A stretch of 64,000 nucleotides of DNA from Achatina immaculata. Taxonomy: Eukaryota; Mollusca; Gastropoda; Stylommatophora; Achatinidae. How positions within the stretch are numbered: the stretch's first letter is position 1; every line of letters begins with the position of its first letter. Shown here piece after piece: positions 49,201-57,796 of the stretch. The position numbers were made by a program, and so were the translations under genes. A model generated the notes under the pieces. That model saw only the letters and a list, made by a program, of their open reading frames with translations, was not told the DNA's origin and searched no databases. The DNA lies in the NCBI GenBank assembly GCA_009760885.1, contig CM019717.1, positions 50,801,366 to 50,865,365 of the forward strand. The letters run 5' to 3'.

Positions 49201-50725
49201 CCTGCTTTTCTTCCACTAAATCTCATCTTTGGTGAATAGGTTATCGTTATTAAAATTTGCAAAACTCATTTAATGCCATGGTGTACAGAACTACGCGATC
49301 GGTTTTATTTCGCCTTTCCTTTAGGGCAAAGGGAAATAACCGTCAAATTACTATACTCGTACTTTTTCCAACGTCATAAAATCGCTAACAAATTTTAACT
49401 ACCAACCGGGTTTTATTGTATAGTAAAAGTCATATTTTCATTCTTTATTCTGTCACTTCTAGCTGTTATTTTTTTTTAAAAATTGCTCTTATTATTTGAC
49501 GAGTTGAGCAATACGAAGGATTTGAATAGAACTCTATACTTGCACAAGTCACAAATATAATTCTATACTTGCTTAAGTCACACACAGAATTCTATACTTG
49601 CATACGTCACAAAAATTCCCAAAATTACCGCGACGACCTAATGCGAACCCGGATAACTGTAACTAAGGAGCGCCTGGGTCAGTTCACTGGGTCCTGACCT
49701 TGTTTCTGCCGCACCGCAGATCGTTAACGCATGCAATGTTTATGCACAGCCCTCTTCCCCAGTTCCTTTCTAAACTTCCTCCCCGTTTTTTTTTTTTTTT
49801 CCAGAAAGGTGTAACAGGGCCAGAAACGTTTTGCGTAATAGTTCCGTCTTATGAAAGAGAAAAGAATAATAAAACTAACCTCGAGAGCAATTTTTTTTTT
49901 TTTTGGGGGGGGGGGGGGGGGAGGCGGCAGACTAAAACGTCGCTAAAATTCCACTTTATAGTCCCTTTTTTTTAACTTCATATTTTCTCCAGGAGTGACT
50001 GGTCCATGCCAATCAAGTGTTGGTCATCAATGAATTCTACAACCATCTATCCTTTGCTCTCTCTCTCTACAAGACGTGTGATGAACCACGTGATCTATGT
50101 CACTCTTTTACTATCTTTTTTTTCCTTCTATTTTTTTCTGGTTGTCACAAAACATACTTAAATAACAGCGGCAAATCAATAATAATGATAATGAATTATT
50201 TATTTATTTATTTAAATCTAAATAGATTAACTTGCCTTAATTAAACAACGGCGCTTCGTTCAGCTACGTTGAAAAAAAAAAGAAAGAAAAATTGCAAAAC
50301 AAAGCGAAAGCCGAAACGGATGTCAATGACCTGCTGTGTCGTGAAGTATCTCAGTAGAGGTATCCTGAGAAGATTCGTCCCAGGTACGTGCTTCTGGGAG
50401 CGATTCTCAACTTTACCCTTCCCCCATCCAGATAACTGAAACTCCTGTTGTCAGGTAGCTTTTGTGTGAAACAAGAAAAGCTTGCACAATTGTATACGTA
50501 TACAGTCGTGTGTTGCATCACGTCCACGATACATTCTGTGAAATAGGACGCTGTGTGATTTGGACGTTGTGAGAACGCCGTGTTATATTCGTATGAATCA
50601 ATGTAATGTACTTGTATTGACTAAATAGGCAATATACTGTATACAAACAATGTCAACTAATGTGTCAGGCATGTCAACGAACATATGGGTTAAGTGGGTC
50701 AATACAACACACACACACACACACA

Positions 50726-50760
<35 letters not shown>

Positions 50761-53700
50761 AGAACCTTAAGTGCCCAGGGCACATGGGGCTTCCGAAAGG
50801 GTTTTCCACAAAGGCCTGTCCTTTGCCTTTTTTTCTGCTCTTGCCCAGGTGAGCCCTCTATTGCTCAACATCTTCTCTGTTGTTCTTCTCCATGTCTCTT
50901 ATGGTCTACCCTTACTTCTGTTCCCCTGTGGTGCCCATCTTAGTGCTATTTTTTGGTAGTGAGTTGTCAGTCATTCGGAGCACATGTCCCAACCATCGCC
51001 AGCGTCTTTCATCAATAATTGCTGTCTGTCAGTGGCTTCATCTGCATTTCTGCCAACAAGATGTTATTTCTTATGGTGTTTGGCCAAAATATTCTTCTAA
51101 TTCTTCGTAAACATTTAGTCTGGAAAGAATTCAACTTGTTTTCTATGGTTTTGGAGATTTTCCAGCATTCATGGGTTCAGTTTCCTGATAAGCATTTCTC
51201 CTTCCACCTGCATTTGTTTTTTTCCCTTGCTTCTGTTTCTGTAGCAGTCTGATAGTTTTTTTACCAGATAGGATCCCGGGTACCACACGGGGGCAATACA
51301 ACATTGCATCTATGAAAAATCTATGTCCAGTAGCACCTGCATACCGTAGAGGTGTAGAAGTGTTGGTGTCTTCACATTTCTAGGCCACCAGAATTTGAGG
51401 TATGGATGGCAGCATCTGTCCTCGCCTGCCTCCGTTTTCATACGGTAACCCCAGGTACCCATTTTTTGAGGCTGGGTTGACCCCAGTGCAGGTCGGGCCG
51501 GAAAAAAAAAGAAAGAAAAATCCTGCGCGAGTGCGAAATCGAATCCTGATCAGAAGGCGAGTGCCACTACACTACGGCAGCACATATTCATAACATAATA
51601 ATATATTGTTAATATACAGTATAGTACCACAGGACTATCAAAATTGTATACCATTATACGCATGACAGCTTAATCGTTTTGTTTACGTGAGACATGACAT
51701 AACACGTGGTGCATGCAGGAAGCTGTTGGGTTTGTCTCGTCTGGTTACGTCCGCTTCGTCCCGTTTTGCGATGGTGTGGCATAATTTGGGATAATGAATA
51801 CTGTATATATGTGATCGGACGTCGTCCGAATGAACGTTGTGGGGCGAATGACTGAAAACAAGTCCATTTCAAATCATCTGGAAACTTTTCTAGCTTCAAG
51901 GACAGATGAGAAATGGACTCTCCTTTACCGGGTAAGGGAGTCGGGGATGTTAGCATTCATTCATTCATTCGCACGTCCCTTGCGGAACCTTTGCCTCCCA
52001 AACAGCACTCATGTAGGCCTCTCGGTTGTGAGCAAGATGGCCTGCAGCTGCTGCATCCATTTGCAGATCGTCAACGATGTCTTGAAGCCATCTTAGTTTT
52101 GGTCTTCCTCTCTTTCTTTTTCCCATTATGCATCCTTCCAATACGGTCTTCTCTAAATTATCATGACGATAGCCGTCATAAGAATTATGCTGAAATCTAG
52201 GAATACTGATATTTTCCCCCTAAATTCCAAGAGAAAAACGTTTTGTAATTCCTATTTCCACTCCTGAAGAAAAAAAAAAAAGCTAGAAAGAGAGCAGCAG
52301 TGAGTCTCACCTTGCAGACAGTTCTCTGAGACTACATTAAGATACTGCTAACCAGGAGATCAGAGGAGCGAATGAACAACGGGCCTTTCATGGTGGCAGC
52401 AAGTCTCACACAAGGTCTGCCGTCGTCTAAATAGCTTCTAGAAAGAGACACTGCAAACGCTGTGCAGTCTCAGAGAAAAAGGCGGATGCAGTCCAATGGA
52501 CTCCATCACACTGTGATCTCATGGGGAACGAAGAAGCTGACAGACTTGCTAAATTTGGTAGCAGTGAACTTCAACAACGTCCCCTCTCCTACAGTGAAGC
52601 CAGAACAATAATCAAACATCAATACAGGAAGCTATGGGCAGACCAGCACAACCCAAAATGAACAAATTCTTCAGACTATGCACGAGACGAATGCGGACTG
52701 CAAGACAATCATACCTCCTCGGCTCCTATCACACATCTTCATCTATACAGGCAAGGCAGGTCTTCACAGTGTCTAGAGCACATCCTGTAGTTCTTCCTCC
52801 CCTCCCCTTTCTCTATCAATACATCCAACTCCAGCTCTGGCCATTTGTGGGGGGGGGGGTGCACACTGGAAGGTAAACGCCGGGTCCAAAAGCACAATCT
52901 CCAAAAGACAACATACTTTATCCAGGCTATAAATATGGATGTCTGAGACTACAACCACGGAACGCTGAAGAAGTGAGAGAAAACAGTGGCGAACTGATGG
53001 GTGAGCGACTCCCCCTGGCAGCGAGTTTGTTTGTTTGCTTTTTTTTGGGTGGGGGGGGGGGGGGAGTGGCGCCAAAACGAAGCATTTTTTTCTGTTTGCT
53101 CCTTGCTATGTGCTTTCAAAGTATTATAAATAAATGATCTTCATAAAGAAACTGAACATATACTTCTTGGCTAGGGGGTGGTGGTGGGGGGTGGGGGTGT
53201 TTGGCTCGCCCTGGACGCCGACAACCATTGGTACGCCACTACAACACAGGTGGGATTTGAACCTTCAGTCTCTTGCTCAGCATGCGGGTACCTTAACTGT
53301 TGAACTATTAAAATCCCTCCCCAACCACAATTAAAAAGCAATGATGCAGGAAAGTAATTCCAACATTACTTATTTCTCTTAGGTCAGGAGAACAAGAAAA
53401 TCTTCCACTAATAAGAGAAATGACGTCATAGCGGTAAAACTGGTTCTAGTGATAAAGGCAGACTGAGGTGTTTGGTTCTAGTAATAAAGGTACACTGAGG
53501 TGTATGGTTATAGTAATAAATGGTTCTAGTAGTAAAAGTAGACCGAGGTGTATGGTTCTAGGAATAAAAATAGACTGAGGTGTATGGTTCAGTTTTACAC
53601 ACACACACACACACACACAAAGGTAAGAGAGTGAGAAAAGTGGCCCCGTCTTTCTTGCAAGTAGGTTACAAAAATAAGCTTGGGGTGGGGGGGGGGGAAG

Positions 53701-54079
53701 TGGCCAGTCTTTCTTACAAGTAGGATACAAAAATAACCAAGTGTTTGGTTTTAAATGATTTTATCTGTTGTGTTGCTTTTCTAAGTGATCTTTGAAAAAG
53801 GCCTTTGGCCGAAATTTTGGATTGTTGTATGTTCTTCGCTTTTACCACTCACCTTCCTTTCTTCCATTCTTGTTCTTGCCATCTTTCCTCACTCTTTTTA
53901 TTAATATACCGCCTAAGAACTTTATATATACGGCATCACGAACTTCTGGAAAACAATGGCTTTAGTGCTAGAATCAATCAAACGACTGTACTCACCCGAA
54001 GGAAGGCAGATGTGATCTGAGGCACGAATATGAGGCACAAGACGACTATGAAAGAACTGCGTGGACTGATCATCATCAT
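40193..54079 (-). CDS. IMP-L2-like secreted two-Ig protein, eight exons, 282 aa (gene-level entry)
   Basis: Joined exons: 54079-53996, 52344-52311, 47883-47714, 46947-46761, 45280-45218, 43568-43414, 41754-41635 and 40228-40193. All junctions are GT..AG with matching phase and a stop in the last exon. A signal peptide (residues 1-25, ending ITSA) precedes Ig1 (Cys75, Trp87, Cys141) and Ig2 (Cys204, Trp216, Cys254). Family signatures are ANGDLIIHKITW, MGAYTCVADNRFGTDT and a short tail after FLYP, as in Drosophila ImpL2. That protein is secreted, binds insulin-like peptides and dampens insulin signalling; related proteins include IGFBP7. Expected length is about 265; here 282, owing to a 21-aa linker. 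One N-glycosylation sequon (NYT) occurs in Ig2. Introns carry LINE, hAT and piggyBac insertions. Exon 2 is the least certain exon. Confidence 0.85.
40369..40703. repeat. Dispersed 335-bp repeat, copy 1
   Basis: Closely similar throughout to 61863-62191 (shared GGCAATCAGCGACCCATAGC and GGGAGTTCGTACAAGTA). No intact frame. A diverged piece of the last third also lies at 41370-41485. Class unknown; possibly a SINE or non-autonomous DNA element. Confidence 0.7.
40979..41094. repeat. 29-bp tandem repeat, four copies
   Basis: Unit CCCTAAAGGGATTATGGATG + TATTCATTG repeated exactly every 29 bp, inside the last intron of the IMP-L2-like gene. Confidence 0.9.
41635..41754 (-). CDS. IMP-L2-like exon 7 (Ig2 second half)
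   Basis: Encodes TAANGDLIIHKITWMENMGA, then YTCVADNRFGTDTKESFLYP. Acceptor CTTCTAG, donor GTAAGT, phase 0 at both ends. A CTGCAG acceptor 7 nt downstream would break the frame. Confidence 0.88.
41881..42462 (+). mobile_element. LINE insertion, GATGAT-tailed family, with TSD
   Basis: Flanked by the 11-bp repeat ATACCTAGCCA (41870-41880 and 42463-42473). Open frame from MRNILANTSLSMNVRKRVLK through IRRMLRIPWTAKITNEECMR to the natural end IIANASRHGT, then an ATGATGATG tail. The best-preserved C terminus of this family here. It lies in an IMP-L2-like intron, antisense to the gene. Confidence 0.9.
42877..43333. mobile_element. hAT-type MITE
   Basis: Ends CAGCCTTTCTCAATCC and, inverted, CAGTTTCTCATCC. 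Flanked by TTCTAGAT and TTTCAGAT (6 of 8 matching), the 8-bp target size of hAT elements. No coding capacity. The right end lies 80 bp from the donor of IMP-L2-like exon 6. Confidence 0.7.
43414..43568 (-). CDS. IMP-L2-like exon 6 (Ig2 first half)
   Basis: Encodes EPARIYMWTVGRLEYENSKV, QLFCRAEGTPAPTIVWYDRN and NKPIEDDENYT. Acceptor TGTTTTAG, donor GTAAGT. Contains the first Ig2 cysteine and the core tryptophan. Confidence 0.9.
45218..45280 (-). CDS. IMP-L2-like exon 5 (63-nt linker cassette with furin-type site)
   Basis: Acceptor CTTTGCAG, donor GTAAGT. Encodes (E)NPDNILYSEVHKCVGKRSKR with a split first and last codon. Phase 1 on both sides means it can be included or skipped without changing frame. 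R-S-K-R fits the furin consensus R-X-K/R-R and lies between the two Ig domains; it adds one extra cysteine. Confidence 0.7.
45711..46418. mobile_element. Non-autonomous piggyBac element
   Basis: TTAA at 45707-45710 and 46419-46422 directly abuts inverted ends CTCTTCCCGTACCGC and CTCTTTCCGTACTGC (13 of 15 matching). TTAA targets and short terminal repeats are the piggyBac hallmark. No transposase frame. Lies in an IMP-L2-like intron. Confidence 0.85.
46761..46947 (-). CDS. IMP-L2-like exon 4 (Ig1 second half)
   Basis: Encodes GSSRSIRDDEAYYENHNAMN, LQLSTTHSKLYLDCLSESDE and AKYTCVAENAMIRKSQTTFL, ending RV. Acceptor CCTCAG, donor GTGAGT. Contains the second Ig1 cysteine. Confidence 0.9.
47714..47883 (-). 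CDS. IMP-L2-like exon 3 (Ig1 first half)
   Basis: Encodes TQENTIVLKNKLFFKGEPLE, PETLAPRYGSIVLDCEVGGT and PSPTIHWLKNGVRITQ. Acceptor TTTTAAAAG, donor GTAATG. Contains the first Ig1 cysteine and tryptophan. It needs one base from the upstream exon. Confidence 0.88.
47990..49500. other. No exon seen (intron of IMP-L2-like gene)
   Basis: AT-rich intronic sequence without recognised repeats, apart from short A and CA runs near 48275 and 48320. Confidence 0.45.
49510..49610. repeat. Roughly 33-bp tandem repeat, three copies
   Basis: Unit AATTCTATACTTGCNTAAGT + CACA, moderately diverged. Confidence 0.7.
50706..50758. repeat. Compound (AC)n(TC)n(TATC)n microsatellite
   Basis: Directly abuts the 3' end of the minus-strand LINE at 50762 and may derive from its tail. 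Confidence 0.85.
50760..51250 (-). mobile_element. LINE C-terminal fragment
   Basis: Minus strand reads ALRWAPQGNRSKGRPKETWR, then LTWARAEKKAKDRPLWKTL and SEAPCALGT before the stop; upstream parts are frameshifted. This is a typical non-LTR C terminus. Confidence 0.7.
51373..51590 (-). mobile_element. tRNA-derived SINE, family 1
   Basis: Minus strand: TAGTGTAGTGG (exact A box), GATTCGATTTC (B-box-like), a T-rich spacer, then CCTCAAAAAATGGGTACCTG and GGGTTACCGTATGAAAACGG. Second copy at 31575-31735. Confidence 0.7.
51953..52195 (-). mobile_element. LINE 3' fragment, GAAT-tailed family
   Basis: Reverse complement of the last 230 bp of 60801-61758, ending in an (AATG)4 tail (ATTCATTCATTCATTC on the plus strand). 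Confidence 0.75.
52311..52344 (-). CDS. IMP-L2-like exon 2 (34-nt candidate microexon)
   Basis: Needed because exon 1 ends in phase 0 and exon 3 starts in phase 1. This 34-nt segment has a pyrimidine-rich acceptor (GGTTAGCAG), a GTGAGA donor, an open frame (YLNVVSENCLQ) and the correct phase change. It was chosen by eye, so another short exon could serve instead. Confidence 0.45.
52480..52790 (+). mobile_element. LINE RNase H domain fragment
   Basis: Reads VQWTPSHCDLMGNEEADRLA, the RNase H motif with conserved GNEEAD, then RTIIKHQYRKLW. Later sequence is frameshifted. Confidence 0.7.
53240..53320 (-). mobile_element. tRNA-derived SINE head
   Basis: Minus strand carries TAGTTCAACAGTTAAGG (A-box-like) and GGTTCAAATCC (exact B box) at tRNA-like spacing. 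The body is unclear. Confidence 0.5.
53445..53590. repeat. Roughly 38-bp tandem repeat, four copies
   Basis: Unit GGTTCTAGTAATAAAGGTAG + ACTGAGGTGTAT, irregular, followed by an (AC)n tract at 53595-53619. Confidence 0.8.
53996..54079 (-). CDS. IMP-L2-like exon 1 (signal peptide)
   Basis: Encodes MMMISPRSSFIVVLCLIFVP + QITSAFLR, a classical secretion signal with likely cleavage after ITSA. Donor GTGAGT. The first of three consecutive ATGs is taken as start. The frame is open upstream to the acceptor at 54209 but without an earlier ATG. Confidence 0.7.
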
Positions 54080-54208
54080 CTCACGGCGTTTGCTTCTATC
54101 TCCTTCTGTGACCGGTGCTGTAGATTTATAAGCAACTGACCAACCAAGTCGTCTGTTGCGGTTGATTTTATGTAAAACTTCGCCGATGGTCAACTTCAGG
54201 TACACCGC
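54080..54208 (-). other. IMP-L2-like 5' UTR part of exon 1
   Basis: A TCTTTAACAG acceptor ends at 54209, so an upstream non-coding exon is expected. Confidence 0.5.
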
Positions 54209-54214
54209 CTGTTA

Positions 54215-56320
54215 AAGAATAGGAAAAAAATATGTGTCCAAATGCGTTAAACTTCAGTTGCCTTACACTTAAGATCCCTCATTTTCTTCTCTCATTTATC
54301 CTTACAAAATTTCAGGTCTGTTAAGTAAGCTCTTACGAACCGGGTTGTGCGAAGGGTCTATAAACGAATCGCGGAAATTTAGTTTTTTGGTTTTTTTTTT
54401 TGGGGGGGGGAGGGAGGGGAAGGGGAATCCATTTAATATCAGTGTTATTAAAAATCAGTTTTTCGACTACTAGGTCGCTTATATCTGTCAAACAACATTA
54501 ACACTTTTAATAATAATGTGATAACAGACTGTTAAAGTTTTGTAACCGCTGCTGCTCCTAGTCGTAGAATTTGAGTGCCAGTAACTGCCGAAGGGACTTT
54601 CTGGTTTAGAAGCAAATATTCTGACATCTCGCAAACTCTCTGATGAACTTTTCTATATTTATCTGAAGAATTTTAGGTATACCTTCAGCTTCTGCTACGC
54701 ACACACAGAAAATTTAACTGCAGAGAAATATGGTATTAACTTAAAAGGGTTGGGCATTTCTTAAGAATTAAATTTTTTCCACCCTAGATCAGCTGCAAGC
54801 AGATTCTTGTTCTTTCACAATAATATTTTTTTAAAAAAAACTATGTTGTACAAAATATGCGCATAAAGGAGGTTTATTAGAACAGAGAGAACTAGCAAGT
54901 ATTGAGAGAATATCTTGTGGGATCTGACTAAAGAGAACTGAAAAAAATGAGTAAAAAAAAAACTGTAAAGATATGGAAAGGTCAGTGTATTGTTAATAAA
55001 GCTTCCGTTCATTTGAACTATCCGTCAGTGACTGCTTTAACTATAATGAATAAACGCAATATCAGAGTTGTGAAGGTGAAATGTGAACTGCTTTTAGTAG
55101 CTACAGGAAAAAAAAAAATGATGAAACATGCTTGGGCAGGCAGTTGCTGGGACAACCCAGTCTTATTCGGATTCGACCAGTTCCAGCGTTTCTGAAGAAA
55201 ATCATCCGTCTTTGGATTGGACAACCTGAATGTCGACCTTCGTCCAATCCAAACATCCAAAATAAGTCATTAAAAAGACATTAATAATTGCTCTGAAAGG
55301 AATCTTGTCAGAAAGATAGATTCTTGGATTTAGAGAAAAGAACACTGAAATGGAATACACTTTGCAGTGACAAAACATTTTTTTTAAAAAGTCAAAATAC
55401 TGCAAAATCTGAAGTGAAGAAATGATTGCAAAATGTAAAGAAACGAGAACGTAGGACAAAAACATTTTTGTTCTTTTGTATCTACACATTCAACAACCAC
55501 ACTGTACCATCTCATCATTATATAATTAATACGCATACACACAATTTTAACACGTCTGCACTCTTCTATCTCTTCTTGTGAAATGAAATACACGACATTT
55601 CAGAAAAAAAAAAAAACGCTTAAGGTAAAAAGAAGCGCTCTATCTTCATAATTTCTCTATCCCCACCAACGCTCACTTAATATCATGACCTTGGAACTGT
55701 CCCTAAAAATGGAAACGGCGAATGTCCCAAACGAGAATAAGGGAAAGTTTTATGATCGGCCAAAGAAGTTTTCTTAACACTCTCTCCCCAACGGAAAAAT
55801 TCACGCGGTAACCACGGCCCGACCTTTTGTATTGCTAAGTCTGATGCAACGTCACCAGCCATTACCAGCGCTGATGCAACATCGGGATATCGTGATAGGA
55901 GAAGACGTGTGGTTTGTATCTTTTTTTGTAGTCTGGTTTTTGCTTACTTCAGTTTTACATTTTTAGCCTTTAGCTGAATTTTAACACGGGTATAACACGC
56001 AATCAATAGTTTATGCAGCTCCAAGCTCGAAACGTTGAAGAAAATTCTTCTACAGTATATGTAATACACACTTTATCATAAAAATCTTTGAAACAGCAAT
56101 TATGCATTTATAACATCATCGCAACCTTCACCTCTTTACTCCTAAGAAAAGTCCTTTTTTTTTCCTTTTCTTTTCGTGCTTGGAAATGAGCAAATATTGG
56201 CAGAAAACAAAGCGGACAGACTTGCGAGAGAAGCAAACATTCAAGTACTATGCTGAAAAGCAGTTTTATTATTTTCTTCCCTTACGTAAACGTTCTATAA
56301 AACAATAATACTCGTAAGAT
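54215..56320. other. No gene seen (probable 5' intron of IMP-L2-like gene)
   Basis: AT-rich with G runs at about 54402-54410. A short RNase H-like LINE scrap (ENKADRLAREANIQ) lies at 56200-56245. Confidence 0.4.
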
Positions 56321-56327
56321 ACCTTAC

Positions 56328-56461
56328 TGTTTTTGTGGACAAAATCACTGTATCAAAGTGACGGACTTGTTCTGGTGTTTTAAAACTTCTCGCTAAGCAT
56401 AAAACTATCACGCTGTAAACAAAAATCTGAAATCACGGGGTACGTTGAAGATTATTATATA
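56328..56461 (-). promoter_or_regulatory. Possible IMP-L2-like promoter and non-coding first exon
   Basis: On the minus strand TATATAA lies at 56461-56455, TCAGATTT (initiator-like) about 30 nt downstream near 56430, and a GTAAGG donor begins at 56327. This would give a roughly 100-nt leader exon splicing to the acceptor at 54209. All inferred from motif spacing. Confidence 0.3.
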
Positions 56462-56765
56462 GCAAGTACTGACGTCACGTAAATTAGTGGGGGAGAACCT
56501 GACCAAAGTGAATGGAAGTAGGAACAAGCCAATCGGACTTGGCAGAAAGTTGGCGTGAGGGGGAAGGCTGCGCCGCTGTGACTGGGCTAATCCAACAACT
56601 GCTCCCTTTTCCTTGGTGGTGACGGGCTGTTGTGTAAAGCTCCCAGGCTGTGCCTGTTGGTCATGATGCCCAGAGAGAAGGGCTCGCTTGTCGTGAAAGA
56701 CATTGGACAGATCCAGGGATTTTAAACTTTATTTGGATTTCAGAGCCCCGATGAATTGCCTAATA

Positions 56766-57200
56766 CAGTGGGTCTTAACCAGGGAGCCATGACCCCCCCC
56801 CAGTGGGCCCACCAAATGGGTTTGCTCGATTAAAGAAAAGTCTTAGCATCATGCACATTGTACTTAATGCTTTATTTTTAATGAGGGGTCCACAGCTGTT
56901 CTCAGACCAGAAAAAAGGGGGTGGTGGGGTCCACAGTTGTTCTCAGACAAGAAAGGGGGTCCACAGCTGTTATCAGACCAGAAAGAGGGCCCACGGCTGT
57001 TCTCAGACCAGAAAGGGGGTCCACAGCTGTTCACAGGCCGAAAAGGGGTCCACTGCCAAAAAAGGGGTGGGGGTTAGGAATCAGTGGACTAATATTTCTC
57101 CGTAACCCCTTCGCCAATCTGTCGAAATCATCATCATCATCATTCCTATTAAAAAATGACAATAGCTTTTCTTCGTATATGGTATAGCAGTGGTGTTTAT
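56766..57200. mobile_element. hAT-type MITE-like repeat with tandem core
   Basis: Left end CAGTGGGTCTTAACC resembles 14893. The interior contains five copies of a roughly 31-bp unit with CCACAGCTGTTCTCAGACCA (about 56887-57052) and an AATCATCATCATCATC segment as at 22600. Confidence 0.55.
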
Positions 57201-57796
57201 AGGTTCTAGTAAATAAATACCACAGGTCAAAGACTTGTGTCACTCAAAGTTCACGAAAGCTTTGCTGGGGAAACGGACATGCATGGGGGAGGGGGGGGGG
57301 AGTTGTGGTTTTGGCCTCCATGTTGCTAAGAGGGTAACAGTGGCCTAGTGTGTCTGCAGTCGTTGCGTCTTGGATGCAAGATCATGAGTGCCCGCAGTTA
57401 TCATCGTCATCATGATGTACTTCGTCATTCTGTGAGCCATTCATTAATGCCGTCGTGTTGGAATTAAACGCCTGTAACTGGTCAAGCTTCTTCGAATGAT
57501 CTGATTCTGAATGTAGAATAGGTTGTTCCTGTATGCTGTTCGCCTACACAAGCGAACAGACTTTATTATCCCACACTTTCGCCTCGACCATTACGAGTAT
57601 ATACAGCCTTGCTTTACAAAGTACATACGCCAGAAGACAGACAACTCCAACCTCCTTTATTAAAACGGGTAGCAAGAAGTAGAACCGCTGATAGAAAATT
57701 CTAATATAACGATAGTTTTGTTTCAAGTATTTTCAAAGATGGAGTTCCATATCCCTACCATTTGACATCCCTCATCTCAAAAAGGCCACAGATAGC

